64,000 bases of DNA, taken from the NCBI GenBank assembly GCA_020024285.1, contig JAHHTZ010000003.1:62001-126000 (forward strand), given 5' to 3'. Made by a program: the position numbers and the translations under genes. Below are positions 1 to 7,295 of this stretch, piece after piece. Origin of the DNA: Oscillospiraceae bacterium (GTDB lineage Bacteria; Bacillota; Clostridia; Oscillospirales; Ruminococcaceae). The notes under the pieces are model-generated. The model was not told where the DNA came from, made no database searches, and saw nothing but the letters and a program-made list of their open reading frames with translations. Positions within the stretch are counted from its first letter, which is position 1. Each line of letters opens with the position of its first letter.

Positions 1-99
1 GCCGATTCCGGCAGTCTGGATCAGCTTTTTCAGCTTCTGGGGGACACTGGTGCCCGGCAATGCTCTGAAATCCGAAAAGTAAACCTTCGATTTTTCCAT
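1..99 (-). CDS. DUF362-type protein, 5' fragment
   Basis: Only the first 33 codons lie in the window; the gene continues past the left edge. The start reads MEKSKVYFSDFRALPGTS and continues with a basic stretch QKLKKLIQTAGIG. That opening resembles DUF362-domain proteins of Clostridia, which usually carry a ferredoxin-like 4Fe-4S domain further on; that part is not visible here. The ATG at 97-99 follows an AGGAGAGAAGGGA ribosome binding site. The function of the family is not established. The family call rests on a short N-terminus. Confidence 0.55.
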   Translation of the reverse strand, partial: MEKSKVYFSDFRALPGTSVPQKLKKLIQTAGIG

Positions 100-144
100 A
101 GAATCCCTTCTCTCCTAATTTAACATTCTGGCATAGCTATACTT

Positions 145-1350
145 TTAAAGCTTGATAAAGCCTCCAAAATGCTTTTTGTCCTTCTTGTGTCCGGCGATCC
201 CGTGATAAATGGCAAGCATATAGTTTGCAAGATTTTCTGCGCCGGAGCTTTTTACCGATTGGCGGGTGGTGATCTGTAGTTTTTCCCGCTCCTCGGGACT
301 GAGATTTCGGTAATTGCGCAAAAGTGCAGCCATCTCCGCTGCCGTATTGAAGAGGTATCCGTTTTCCCCCTCGTGGATCTGATTTTTGTTTTTCTCGTCA
401 AGGCGCTGCAATACCGGAAGTCCTGCCGCCATGCCTTCCAGCATCGAAATGGAGTTCATCTCGGAAAGGGAGGCTGTTACGTAAATATCAGAAATCAAAA
501 GATACGGCGGCAGATCCGGATGCTCGATGCGTCCTGTCATGATGATCCGATCTTCCATGTCAAGCTCCTTCACCTGCTGGTGCAGGGCATCCCGCTCCGG
601 TCCGTCCCCGACGATCATGAGATAGAACGGCTCCTCCTTTTTGATCTCCTGATGCCAGAAATTGATGAGATCATCGATGCTTTTTTCTTTTCCCAGCCGT
701 CCCACAAAGCAGGCAAGCGTTGCATCCTGCGGCACGCCGAGCTTCTCGCGCAGGTCGTGACGCTCCTGTGCTGTGATCTTGTCAGGAGAAAAGGCGTCCA
801 GCTCCACCGAGTTTGGGATGACGTTGACCGTCTGCTTCACCCCCGCATTGTGGAGGAATTCCTCACATTTCACCGATGGGCCTGTGATAGCGTTTGCATT
901 TTTTGCAAACATTTTAAAATACTGATGGGATATTTTTCGTGTAATGCCCACCAATGGACGCGGTGCCACATAATAGATGTAGTCATCATACATGGTGTGA
1001 AGGGTGTACACCAGCGGGACCTTCAGGATCTTTGCGATGGCGATTCCGGACAGCCCCACGCCGAACTCGTTGTGGACATGGATGATATCCGGATTGAACT
1101 TGCTGACCATATGAAGCCGTGTCATGCTGACCGGTGTGGAAGCATCAAAACCATTGAGGCGGTGCTTGAGCTTATGCGCCGGGCAGTGGAGCACTCCGTC
1201 TTTGATGTAATGCTTATGGGTTGCAGAGTCCGCCGCAACCACAAGCACCTCGTGTCCGAGTGCCTCCAGTCCCTCCTTGAGGATTTTGATATGGGTGACC
1301 ACACCGTTGATATGTGGAGTATAAGCCTCCGTAAAAATGGCAACCTTCAC
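145..1350 (-). CDS. Glycosyltransferase family 4 (GT-B fold)
   Basis: A 401-residue retaining GT-B glycosyltransferase, probably cytoplasmic or membrane-associated, acting on a lipid or cell-envelope acceptor. The N-terminal domain opens MKVAIFTEAYTPHINGVV with the glycine loop of the family. The nucleotide-sugar domain starts near GRLGKEKS (217-224), and the E-x7-E motif is E297/E305 in SEMNSISMLE. It resembles diacylglycerol glucosyltransferases of Firmicutes, but acceptor and sugar cannot be read from sequence. The start is GTG at 1350 behind a GGGGGG ribosome binding site. It lies 12 bases after the ArsC-like gene, so the two probably share a transcript. Confidence 0.85.
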   Translation of the reverse strand: MKVAIFTEAYTPHINGVVTHIKILKEGLEALGHEVLVVAADSATHKHYIKDGVLHCPAHKLKHRLNGFDASTPVSMTRLHMVSKFNPDIIHVHNEFGVGLSGIAIAKILKVPLVYTLHTMYDDYIYYVAPRPLVGITRKISHQYFKMFAKNANAITGPSVKCEEFLHNAGVKQTVNVIPNSVELDAFSPDKITAQERHDLREKLGVPQDATLACFVGRLGKEKSIDDLINFWHQEIKKEEPFYLMIVGDGPERDALHQQVKELDMEDRIIMTGRIEHPDLPPYLLISDIYVTASLSEMNSISMLEGMAAGLPVLQRLDEKNKNQIHEGENGYLFNTAAEMAALLRNYRNLSPEEREKLQITTRQSVKSSGAENLANYMLAIYHGIAGHKKDKKHFGGFIKL

Positions 1351-1362
1351 GAAAAAGCCCCC

Positions 1363-1719
1363 CTATCCTATACGATCCTGCCACTGTTCTTCCTTAAATC
1401 CAACCAATACGGTGTCTTTAGAAACAAGGATGGGGCGTTTTACCAGCATACCATCGGTTGCGAGCAGTGCAATCTTTTCTTCATCGGTGAGAAAAGCGAG
1501 TTTGTTTTTCAGGTCCATTGCGCGATACAGCTGACCGCTTGTATTAAAAAATTTCTGAATCGGCAGTTTGCTCTGTGCGATCCAAAGTGTCAATTCTTCC
1601 TGGGTAGGATTTTCTTCTGAAATCACGCGCTGTGTATACTCTATTCCGTGCGAATCGAGCCATTTTTTTGCCTTTTGGCAGGTAGAACATTTTGGGTACC
1701 AGAGAAAAAGTGTATCCAT
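1363..1719 (-). CDS. ArsC/Spx-family thioredoxin-fold protein
   Basis: A 118-residue cytoplasmic protein of the ArsC/Spx/YffB group. The N-terminus LFLWYPKCSTCQKAK holds a CxxC pair (C11, C14) after the first beta strand. Later VKRPILVSKDTVLVGFKE matches the conserved cis-proline region (KRP). Family members are glutaredoxin- or thioredoxin-linked reductases, or the regulator Spx. The CxxC and the lack of ars genes nearby make true arsenate reduction unproven; an uncharacterised redox role is equally likely. First gene of a two-gene unit with the glycosyltransferase. Confidence 0.8.
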   Translation of the reverse strand: MDTLFLWYPKCSTCQKAKKWLDSHGIEYTQRVISEENPTQEELTLWIAQSKLPIQKFFNTSGQLYRAMDLKNKLAFLTDEEKIALLATDGMLVKRPILVSKDTVLVGFKEEQWQDRIG

Positions 1720-1782
1720 TGCCTATTCACCTCATTTTCTTTTATTCCATATACTGCTGTATAGGTTGATATAATAATTCGT

Positions 1783-1811
1783 ATTGTATCATATTTTTTT
1801 GCAAAGTGAAA
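1783..1811 (-). promoter_or_regulatory. Promoter of ArsC-like/glycosyltransferase unit
   Basis: On the minus strand TTTCAC, 17 bases, TACAAT, about 65 bases upstream of the ArsC-like start codon. The -10 box is good, the -35 is weak. Confidence 0.5.
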
Positions 1812-1916
1812 GAGAAAAAGCCTTCCTAACCGCGGATTCTTCGACCTTTTGTATAAACTTCCCATGCCTTTTCCTATTAAAAAAGCCGATTCGCCCGCCC
1901 CGGAGCATGAATATAG

Positions 1917-1950
1917 AAAAGAGTCTTTCCATATCAGGAAAGACTCTTTT
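1917..1950 (-). terminator. Terminator after DUF1015 gene
   Basis: A 14-bp inverted repeat (AAAAGAGTCTTTCC/GGAAAGACTCTTTT) with a 6-base loop ATATCA, immediately after the DUF1015 stop. The outer A/T pairs provide the U-run. Confidence 0.85.
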
Positions 1951-1953
1951 TGT

Positions 1954-3219
1954 CTATTTGATGATTTTGCGGCATTCAAGATAGAAGCGTTTATCCTCTG
2001 CCCCACCCATTGAGAATGTTTTTCTTGGAAGGATCTCGTCGATCAAAATTGTTTCAAAGAGTTTTTCCTTTCCCATAGCGGGGAAAATCAGCCCGACATT
2101 GTCCGGCAGAGCGGACAGCTGCTGAACAATGGTGCTGCCGTGAACATAATCCACCTTGCCCGAAAACTCCTGAACGTAGGTATCGATAAAATTCTGTACC
2201 GAGCCTGTCACCGCATTGCAGGACGGTTTTTTGAGCCAGAGGCGGCGCCCCTCCCCGTTGACATACAGATCAAAATACTGGCAGTTTTCGCACGGTTCGT
2301 AGAACACCTCGCACTCTCGCTCGAGCTGGCGGACAAAGTTTGCTGTATCCACCCCGAACACAACACGGTTGATGGGCTGGAATTCGAGCGACGGGTCGTT
2401 GAGGTTCACGATCTCGCACATCGCATAGCGCGCCGGATGATTTTTGAGCTTTTGCGGAGAAAGGGTGCGCTTTAAGTTCTCATAATGCTCTTTTGCAGCA
2501 GCAAGAGAGAGGTTTCCGTCCCCGACTGCAAAAATCATCGCTTCCTTATCGGGCATACCGTATTTTTTCTCAAAGCACTTGCGGTCTGCAAGGCGGTCAA
2601 GGTTTTGGTCGATCAGTTCAGACTGCTCCGGGGTCACGAGGAAGCCGCGCAGAGAGCCGCTGTCCTTCATCAAAGGGAAATCATACAGCAGCTGCATCTC
2701 GTCCGTATGATCTTTGAGCGAGCCGATGACTGCATCCTCCCTGTCGTCCATCAGCAGCATCACATGGGAAACCTCAAGCGGTGCATTTTCCCGAATGGTG
2801 ATGCGCACCGGCAGGCGGTTGATGGTCTTTTCTGATGCACGGATCTTTGTGTGGGAATTGTGGTGAAAATCGTACTCCTCCAAATCGACTACACCAACGA
2901 TCCCGCGGCGAACATTTCCGTTTTGCAAAGTCCTCTCCACATAGATATAATCCTGAACTTCTTCCAGCATATGACGGCGCATATAGGTGCGCATTGCCCG
3001 GTTCAAAGCCCCCATCCTTTGATCCAGGTCTTCCTGTGAAAGAAAAGCCTCCGGAATGATCATGTTCATGGTGGACGGATCTGTTTTCACTTCTTCCTCC
3101 ACGGTCCTCCAATACTCCGGCTGTGATGTGAACTGGTCGCAGGCAATGACACTCCAATGAGTCATATTTTTTACCTTTGGGATCAACAACGTTCCCTTGC
3201 TAAAACCTGTGGTATTCAT
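1954..3219 (-). CDS. DUF1015 family protein
   Basis: A 421-residue soluble protein whose start (FSKGTLLIPKVKNMTHWSVIA) and internal blocks such as FAVGDGNLSLAAAKEHYE match the DUF1015 (PF06245) family seen in Clostridia. No signal peptide or membrane segment is visible. The biochemical role is unknown; family members are often annotated as SpoOJ/ParA-like by error. The start codon follows AGGGGGAGAG. The gene has its own promoter and its own terminator, so it appears to be a single-gene unit. Confidence 0.75.
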   Translation of the reverse strand: MNTTGFSKGTLLIPKVKNMTHWSVIACDQFTSQPEYWRTVEEEVKTDPSTMNMIIPEAFLSQEDLDQRMGALNRAMRTYMRRHMLEEVQDYIYVERTLQNGNVRRGIVGVVDLEEYDFHHNSHTKIRASEKTINRLPVRITIRENAPLEVSHVMLLMDDREDAVIGSLKDHTDEMQLLYDFPLMKDSGSLRGFLVTPEQSELIDQNLDRLADRKCFEKKYGMPDKEAMIFAVGDGNLSLAAAKEHYENLKRTLSPQKLKNHPARYAMCEIVNLNDPSLEFQPINRVVFGVDTANFVRQLERECEVFYEPCENCQYFDLYVNGEGRRLWLKKPSCNAVTGSVQNFIDTYVQEFSGKVDYVHGSTIVQQLSALPDNVGLIFPAMGKEKLFETILIDEILPRKTFSMGGAEDKRFYLECRKIIK

Positions 3220-3275
3220 TACTCTCCCCCTACATAACTCACAAAATCAGAAATTCTGGTATTTTTCTTGTCACT

Positions 3276-3305
3276 ATTATACCATAAGCCCATATGAAAT
3301 TCCAA
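3276..3305 (-). promoter_or_regulatory. Promoter of DUF1015 gene
   Basis: Minus strand TTGGAA, 18 bases, TATAAT, ending about 57 bases before the DUF1015 ATG. Confidence 0.6.
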
Positions 3306-3581
3306 TAGTCTTTATGGATTTTATCAGTTTAAGACGATATATTTCCCACTTTTAGCCAATACTTTATTTCCTGTTTAGCTAAATGTTTTATTTTTGTATC
3401 ATTCACTGTGCAATTTGCACAAGGATTGCTGTTCTGAAAAAATGATGTCCCTGCATTCCCTCTATCACAGCCTTGCAGCTTTTTATCTTTCCTATGAAAT
3501 CCTCTCCCCTCGCAGTCGGGAGGGATTTTAGCGCATCCTGCGACAGCAAATGACAGACGGCTGCTTTTTCGATCACAGCGA
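3306..3581. other. Intergenic region without a gene
   Basis: Upstream part of the 423-base gap between scfB and the DUF1015 gene. I find no credible coding frame. One imperfect hairpin sits near 3499-3529 (AATCCTCTCCC pairing with GGGAGGGATT) and could be a structured RNA or a relic; no U-run follows it. Confidence 0.5.
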
Positions 3582-3617
3582 AAAAAGACCCAAGCAAAAA
3601 GTTGCTTGGGTCTTTTT
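3582..3617 (-). terminator. Terminator after scfB
   Basis: A perfect 16-bp stem (AAAAAGACCCAAGCAA pairing with TTGCTTGGGTCTTTTT) around an AAAG tetraloop, 25 bases past the scfB stop. Confidence 0.9.
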
Positions 3618-3642
3618 CAAGGATGCGCAGGGTATCATCGGT

Positions 3643-5067
3643 CTACTGACATCCGCCGCAGGCAGCACAGTCCTCGCAGGAATCTTCCGCAGAGTTTTGC
3701 TGTTTATAATCGGCAAGCGCCGCCTGGATCATGATAGCACATTCGAGACGTTTTTTCTCCAGATCGCAGGAGAGCTTGAATGGCTTGCGGATATTTGCAC
3801 TGTGTTCCAGGTTGTTGGCGTTGCATCCGCCGCTGCAATAGAATTTTGCCCAGCACTGTTTGCACTCCGGTTTATCATAAACGGTTGCCTTTGCAAAATC
3901 GTCCTTCATCACGGTATTGAGGCTCATATCATGGACGCTGCCCATGATCCACTCTGGTTTGCCCACGAACTGATGACATGGGTAAACATCACCGTCCGGT
4001 GTGACACAGACATATTCGTTTCCGCATCCGCAGCCGCGAAGACGTTTGATCGCACATGGACCCTGATCGAGGTCGATCATAAAGTGGAAGAAGTTGAAAA
4101 ACTCCCCGTTTTTGCGTGTTTCGATGATTTTCTTTGACAGCTTCTCATATTCTGCAAATACTTCCGGAAGATCTTCTTCGGTGAGAGCATATGGTTTTTC
4201 CGGGTCGGTCACAACCGGCTCGATGGAAATCTGCTCAAAGCCCTTGTGGTAAAAATCAAATACATCTTCGGTAAAGTCTTTGTTGTATTTTGTGAAGGTT
4301 CCGCGGATATAGTATTCCTTCTCGCCGCGTTTTTTCACAAACTCCTGAAAACGCGGGAGGATGGCGTCGTAGCTGCCGCTGCCGTCCACGCGGACACGAA
4401 GGATATCGTTGATTTCTTTTCTTCCGTCGAGCGAGAGCACCACGTTTTTCATCTCTTTGTTGATGTAATCGATTCTCTCGTCTGTCAGAAGCATGCCGTT
4501 TGTGGTGATGGTGAAGCGGAAGTTTTTGTTGTATTCCTTTTCTTTGGAGCGCGCATACTCTACCACTTCTTTTACCACATCAAAGTTCATCAGCGGTTCG
4601 CCGCCGAAGAAGTCCAGCTCGATGTTGTGGCGGTTCCCGGAGTATTTAAGCAGATAGTCGATGGCTTTTTTTCCTGTTTCCACCGGCATCAGCTTGCGTC
4701 CGATGCCAAAGTCGCCCGTTGAAGCAAAGCAGTATTTGCAGCGCAGGTTGCAGTCGTGCGACACGTTCAGGCACATTGCCTTGATCGGTGCAGATACCAT
4801 CATATCTGCAAACTGCTCATAGTCGTCGCTGGAAAACAGCTGTCCCTTTTCATACAGCTCGTAAATATCTTCATAAGCTGCCCTGAGGTCTTCTTCGCTG
4901 TATTTGGATTTTAAGGGAACAAAAGTTCCCTCTGGATATTGTTTGTTTACCGGAGCATCCTCCATCTGATTGATCATATCATAGAGGATGTCATCCACAA
5001 CATGAACAGCACCGCTGTTCACATCGAGGACGATGTTATAGCCGTTGAGTTGATAGCTGTGAATCAT
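3643..5067 (-). CDS. scfB: SCIFF peptide maturase, radical SAM/SPASM
   Basis: A radical SAM enzyme of about 474 residues that installs thioether bonds from cysteine sulfur to acceptor residues in the SCIFF peptide encoded next door. The N-terminal part is a peptide-recognition region. The radical SAM cluster motif is DCNLRCKYC (about residues 105-113), and a Cys-rich SPASM region closes the protein (CGCGNEYVC, then CKQCWAKFYCSGGC) and should bind auxiliary 4Fe-4S clusters. The ATG at 5067 sits about 10 bases after GGGAAGG; an ATG three codons upstream (5076) is too close to that site. It lies downstream of scfA behind a hairpin, the usual arrangement for this system. Confidence 0.95.
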   Translation of the reverse strand: MIHSYQLNGYNIVLDVNSGAVHVVDDILYDMINQMEDAPVNKQYPEGTFVPLKSKYSEEDLRAAYEDIYELYEKGQLFSSDDYEQFADMMVSAPIKAMCLNVSHDCNLRCKYCFASTGDFGIGRKLMPVETGKKAIDYLLKYSGNRHNIELDFFGGEPLMNFDVVKEVVEYARSKEKEYNKNFRFTITTNGMLLTDERIDYINKEMKNVVLSLDGRKEINDILRVRVDGSGSYDAILPRFQEFVKKRGEKEYYIRGTFTKYNKDFTEDVFDFYHKGFEQISIEPVVTDPEKPYALTEEDLPEVFAEYEKLSKKIIETRKNGEFFNFFHFMIDLDQGPCAIKRLRGCGCGNEYVCVTPDGDVYPCHQFVGKPEWIMGSVHDMSLNTVMKDDFAKATVYDKPECKQCWAKFYCSGGCNANNLEHSANIRKPFKLSCDLEKKRLECAIMIQAALADYKQQNSAEDSCEDCAACGGCQ

Positions 5068-5130
5068 AACTTTCATACCTTCCCAGTTTCATGCCGGAAG
5101 GCATAAAACTTAAATCTTTTACAACAAAAA

Positions 5131-5154
5131 TTAGGGACAGTTACCTGTCCCTAA
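5131..5154 (-). terminator. Hairpin between scfA and scfB
   Basis: A 10-bp perfect stem (TTAGGGACAG/CTGTCCCTAA) with a 4-base loop, followed on the minus strand by TTTTTGTTGT. It lies 18 bases after the scfA stop and should end most transcripts while letting some read into scfB, giving excess peptide over enzyme. Confidence 0.8.
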
Positions 5155-5172
5155 TCATGAATCATGTTCTGA

Positions 5173-5316
5173 TTATTTTGCGTGTTCACATTTCTGGTTT
5201 GCAACGGTGCAGGAAGTTTTGCAAGCAGACTGGCAGGAAGCCTGGCACTCACCGCAGCCGCCTTTTGCTGCTGTTTCTTTGAGGTTAGCCTGATTCAAAG
5301 TTTTAACGTGTTTCAT
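5173..5316 (-). CDS. scfA: SCIFF ranthipeptide precursor
   Basis: A 47-residue precursor peptide, the substrate of ScfB. The leader is MKHVKTLNQANLKETAAK; the core has six cysteines in 23 residues at 21, 24, 28, 32, 36 and 43 (GGCGECQASC, QSACKTSC, then NQKC). This is the six-cysteines-in-forty-five pattern that defines SCIFF peptides across Clostridia. The start follows GAAAGGATATATGAAGT. The product is a thioether-bridged (ranthipeptide) molecule; proposed roles in quorum-type signalling in some species are from literature, not from this sequence. Strong promoter upstream and hairpin downstream. Confidence 0.96.
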   Translation of the reverse strand: MKHVKTLNQANLKETAAKGGCGECQASCQSACKTSCTVANQKCEHAK

Positions 5317-5417
5317 ACTTCATATATCCTTTCGGTTAAAAGAGTTACAAAAGCGGAAAACCGCCCCTGTGATTTTCACTGCCCCGCGAAGGGTACAGTT
5401 TTGACCATTACATAGCT

Positions 5418-5445
5418 ATTATATCATAATTTTGGAGGATTGCAA
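5418..5445 (-). promoter_or_regulatory. Promoter of scfA
   Basis: Minus strand TTGCAA, 16 bases, TATAAT. The predicted start leaves a leader of about 95 bases before the scfA ATG. Confidence 0.75.
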
Positions 5446-5453
5446 GAAAAATA

Positions 5454-5873
5454 TTACCTCCAGTTGACCCCGATGCTCCCTCCCAGCGCTGCACACAGCA
5501 TCATGGAGAACAGTTTGATGAATGTATACGGCTCAAAACGCATCCTCCAGGAAAAGAGCGACACCAAAAACAGGATCACAAACAGCAGAGCTCCGCATCC
5601 CAGTCCGTAAAAAAAGCCCTTTTCCCGTTTGATGCGCGAACAAACAAAGCCGGAAGCAGCAGCCCCCAGACAGCCGATGAGCAAGCCTGACGGCTTCATG
5701 ATTGAAAGCGGCGCCGGAAGCCTCGAAAGTATCAATGCCATGATCAGAAGAAGGAAAAAGATACTCACGATCCCCATTCCCGTTGCCAAAGCAACACACC
5801 CGCATGCAGAGCCTGCCCTGCACTTCTTAAACAAAGGCAGCAGCACACGATGCCCTCGCTTTTTCTTAGCCAT
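5454..5873 (-). CDS. TIGR04086-type membrane protein
   Basis: A 139-residue protein with a basic N-terminus (MAKKKRGHR) and four hydrophobic helices: roughly residues 24-50, 60-80, 88-108 and 118-136. Length, topology and position directly upstream of the SCIFF gene match the TIGR04086 family. From memory, members commonly sit beside scfA in Clostridia, often with yajC nearby, which hints at a link to peptide export or membrane handling; this is unproven. The stop lies just before the scfA promoter, so scfA is also separately transcribed. Confidence 0.75.
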   Translation of the reverse strand: MAKKKRGHRVLLPLFKKCRAGSACGCVALATGMGIVSIFFLLLIMALILSRLPAPLSIMKPSGLLIGCLGAAASGFVCSRIKREKGFFYGLGCGALLFVILFLVSLFSWRMRFEPYTFIKLFSMMLCAALGGSIGVNWR

Positions 5874-5937
5874 TGTTCCACCCCTTTTGACCTTTTTACC
5901 ATCAGTTTATGCAGGGTGGGTGTGCGGTATGCTGCTG

Positions 5938-6354
5938 TCAATCCTCCATATTCTTTTTAAGCCGTTCCATATCGGACTCGTTGCTGAGCATCTTTTGCAG
6001 ATTTGCCAGCTTTTTCACGGTGTTCATGCTGACGCCGTGTTCCATCTTGCACGCCTCGATCTCTGCAACCTCCCGCTCGATCCCCAAAATAGTCTGAAGA
6101 AAACTGCTGAGTGTTTCATGCTTGGTATTGATCTCCGAGGCTTTTTTCTGTCCGTCCTCAGTCAGGTAAATCAAAGAATACTTCTCCTGTGTCAGCAGTC
6201 CCATATCCGCTAAATTGGTAATGGCGCGATGAACACTGGGTTTTGATACGGACAGCTTGATGGCGATATCGGTTGATTTTACGCCTTGTCCCCGATTGAT
6301 TTGGTAGATGCACTCCAAATAATCCTCAACAGACGGTGTAAACTTTGCATTCAT
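5938..6354 (-). CDS. DtxR/MntR-family metal-dependent regulator
   Basis: A 138-residue winged-helix repressor. The N-terminal HTH is seen in EDYLECIYQINRGQGVKSTDIAIKL and VSKPSVHRAITNLADMGL. The dimerisation/metal domain carries HETLSSFLQTILG and the EACKMEHGVS block, whose E-x2-C-x2-EH pattern matches the metal ligands of MntR/IdeR proteins. I start it at the ATG 6354, placed 8 bases after AAAAAGGAG; an upstream in-frame start would add 19 Lys-rich residues. Likely senses Mn2+ or Fe2+; targets are not visible beside it. It might also act on the Mn-linked antiporter 41 kb away, which is only a guess. Confidence 0.85.
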   Translation of the reverse strand: MNAKFTPSVEDYLECIYQINRGQGVKSTDIAIKLSVSKPSVHRAITNLADMGLLTQEKYSLIYLTEDGQKKASEINTKHETLSSFLQTILGIEREVAEIEACKMEHGVSMNTVKKLANLQKMLSNESDMERLKKNMED

Positions 6355-6433
6355 CTCGGCATCTCCTTTTTGCTTTTTTTTAAGTATATCCAATATTTTC
6401 TGTCTTTGCAAGCCACTTTTTCGATCCCTGTAT

Positions 6434-7267
6434 CTAATTTTTCCGATATATCAGGATATCCACCTCGATCTGGGTGTCCAGCTGGGTCAGCGCGTGTACC
6501 TTTTCCGCTGTCTGCACAGAGGATTTGTAGTAATAAGGCGTCATGGTAAACAGATTGGAAATATCCTCCTGAGAGGGAAGGTGGATGGTGGTATGCACCT
6601 TTTCCTTTCGTTCAAAGGTAAAGCCCTCGTAGGTGTGATCCACCTTTTTATTTTCGTATGGCTCGTCATAGATCGCTTCCTTGAGCTCCCACAGGTGCTT
6701 TGTGGATGCAACCGCAAAGACGAGAACCCCCTGTTTTTTCAAAACACGGCGGAATTCATCGATGCAGATCGGCGCAAACATGCTGATCAAAACATCGCAG
6801 CAGCTGTCCCGGATCGGCAGATCAAAGGAGCTTCCCACTGCCCACAGGATATCCCTGCTGGATTTTGCCGCCGCATTGACGGCGATTTTTGAAATATCCA
6901 TCCCGCACAGCTCCGGCTCGATGGAGTGTTCCGTCAGGCTTTCGTACAGCCGCGTGGTGTAATACCCCTCTCCGCATCCCACGTCGAGGATGGTCGGCTG
7001 TACGTTCTGTGCACGAAGGAGCTCCTCCCCGACGACGCGGTTCATTCCCTCGCTGATCGGCTCATAATACCCCTTGTGCAGGAAACTTCGCCGGGCATTC
7101 ACCATTTCCTTGTTGTCTCCCGGAATTTTCGAGCGCATCTTGTTTGCCGGAAGAAGATGGATGTATCCGGAAGCAGAACAGTCAAAGCTGTGTCCTTTCT
7201 TGCAGCAGTAGCTTTTCCCTTTGGGACTGAGCTTCCCCTTGCAGACAGGACAGGTAAAAATATTCAT
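6434..7267 (-). CDS. RlmA-like 23S rRNA (guanine-N1) methyltransferase
   Basis: A 277-residue SAM-dependent methyltransferase of the RlmA(I)/(II) family, expected to methylate G745 or G748 of 23S rRNA. The N-terminal zinc finger is FTCPVCKGKL with a second CCKKGHSF pair. The SAM site is ILDVGCGEGYYTTRL near residue 92, followed by LCGMDISK. After the finger, ANKMRSKIPGDNKEMVNARR matches the family block. ATG 7267 is preferred over an adjacent GTG because it sits 7-8 bases from GGGAGG. It follows the helicase gene by 28 bases. Confidence 0.85.
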   Translation of the reverse strand: MNIFTCPVCKGKLSPKGKSYCCKKGHSFDCSASGYIHLLPANKMRSKIPGDNKEMVNARRSFLHKGYYEPISEGMNRVVGEELLRAQNVQPTILDVGCGEGYYTTRLYESLTEHSIEPELCGMDISKIAVNAAAKSSRDILWAVGSSFDLPIRDSCCDVLISMFAPICIDEFRRVLKKQGVLVFAVASTKHLWELKEAIYDEPYENKKVDHTYEGFTFERKEKVHTTIHLPSQEDISNLFTMTPYYYKSSVQTAEKVHALTQLDTQIEVDILIYRKN

Positions 7268-7295
7268 CACAGCGCCTCCCTTTTGCGTATCGATA

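Noticed and set aside
1363..1719. Arsenate resistance locus
   Set aside because: Only an ArsC/Spx-like protein with a CxxC is present, with no arsB, arsR or acr3 nearby.
3403..3597. 64-codon minus-strand frame between scfB and the DUF1015 gene
   Set aside because: No ribosome binding site, overlaps the scfB terminator, no recognisable sequence.
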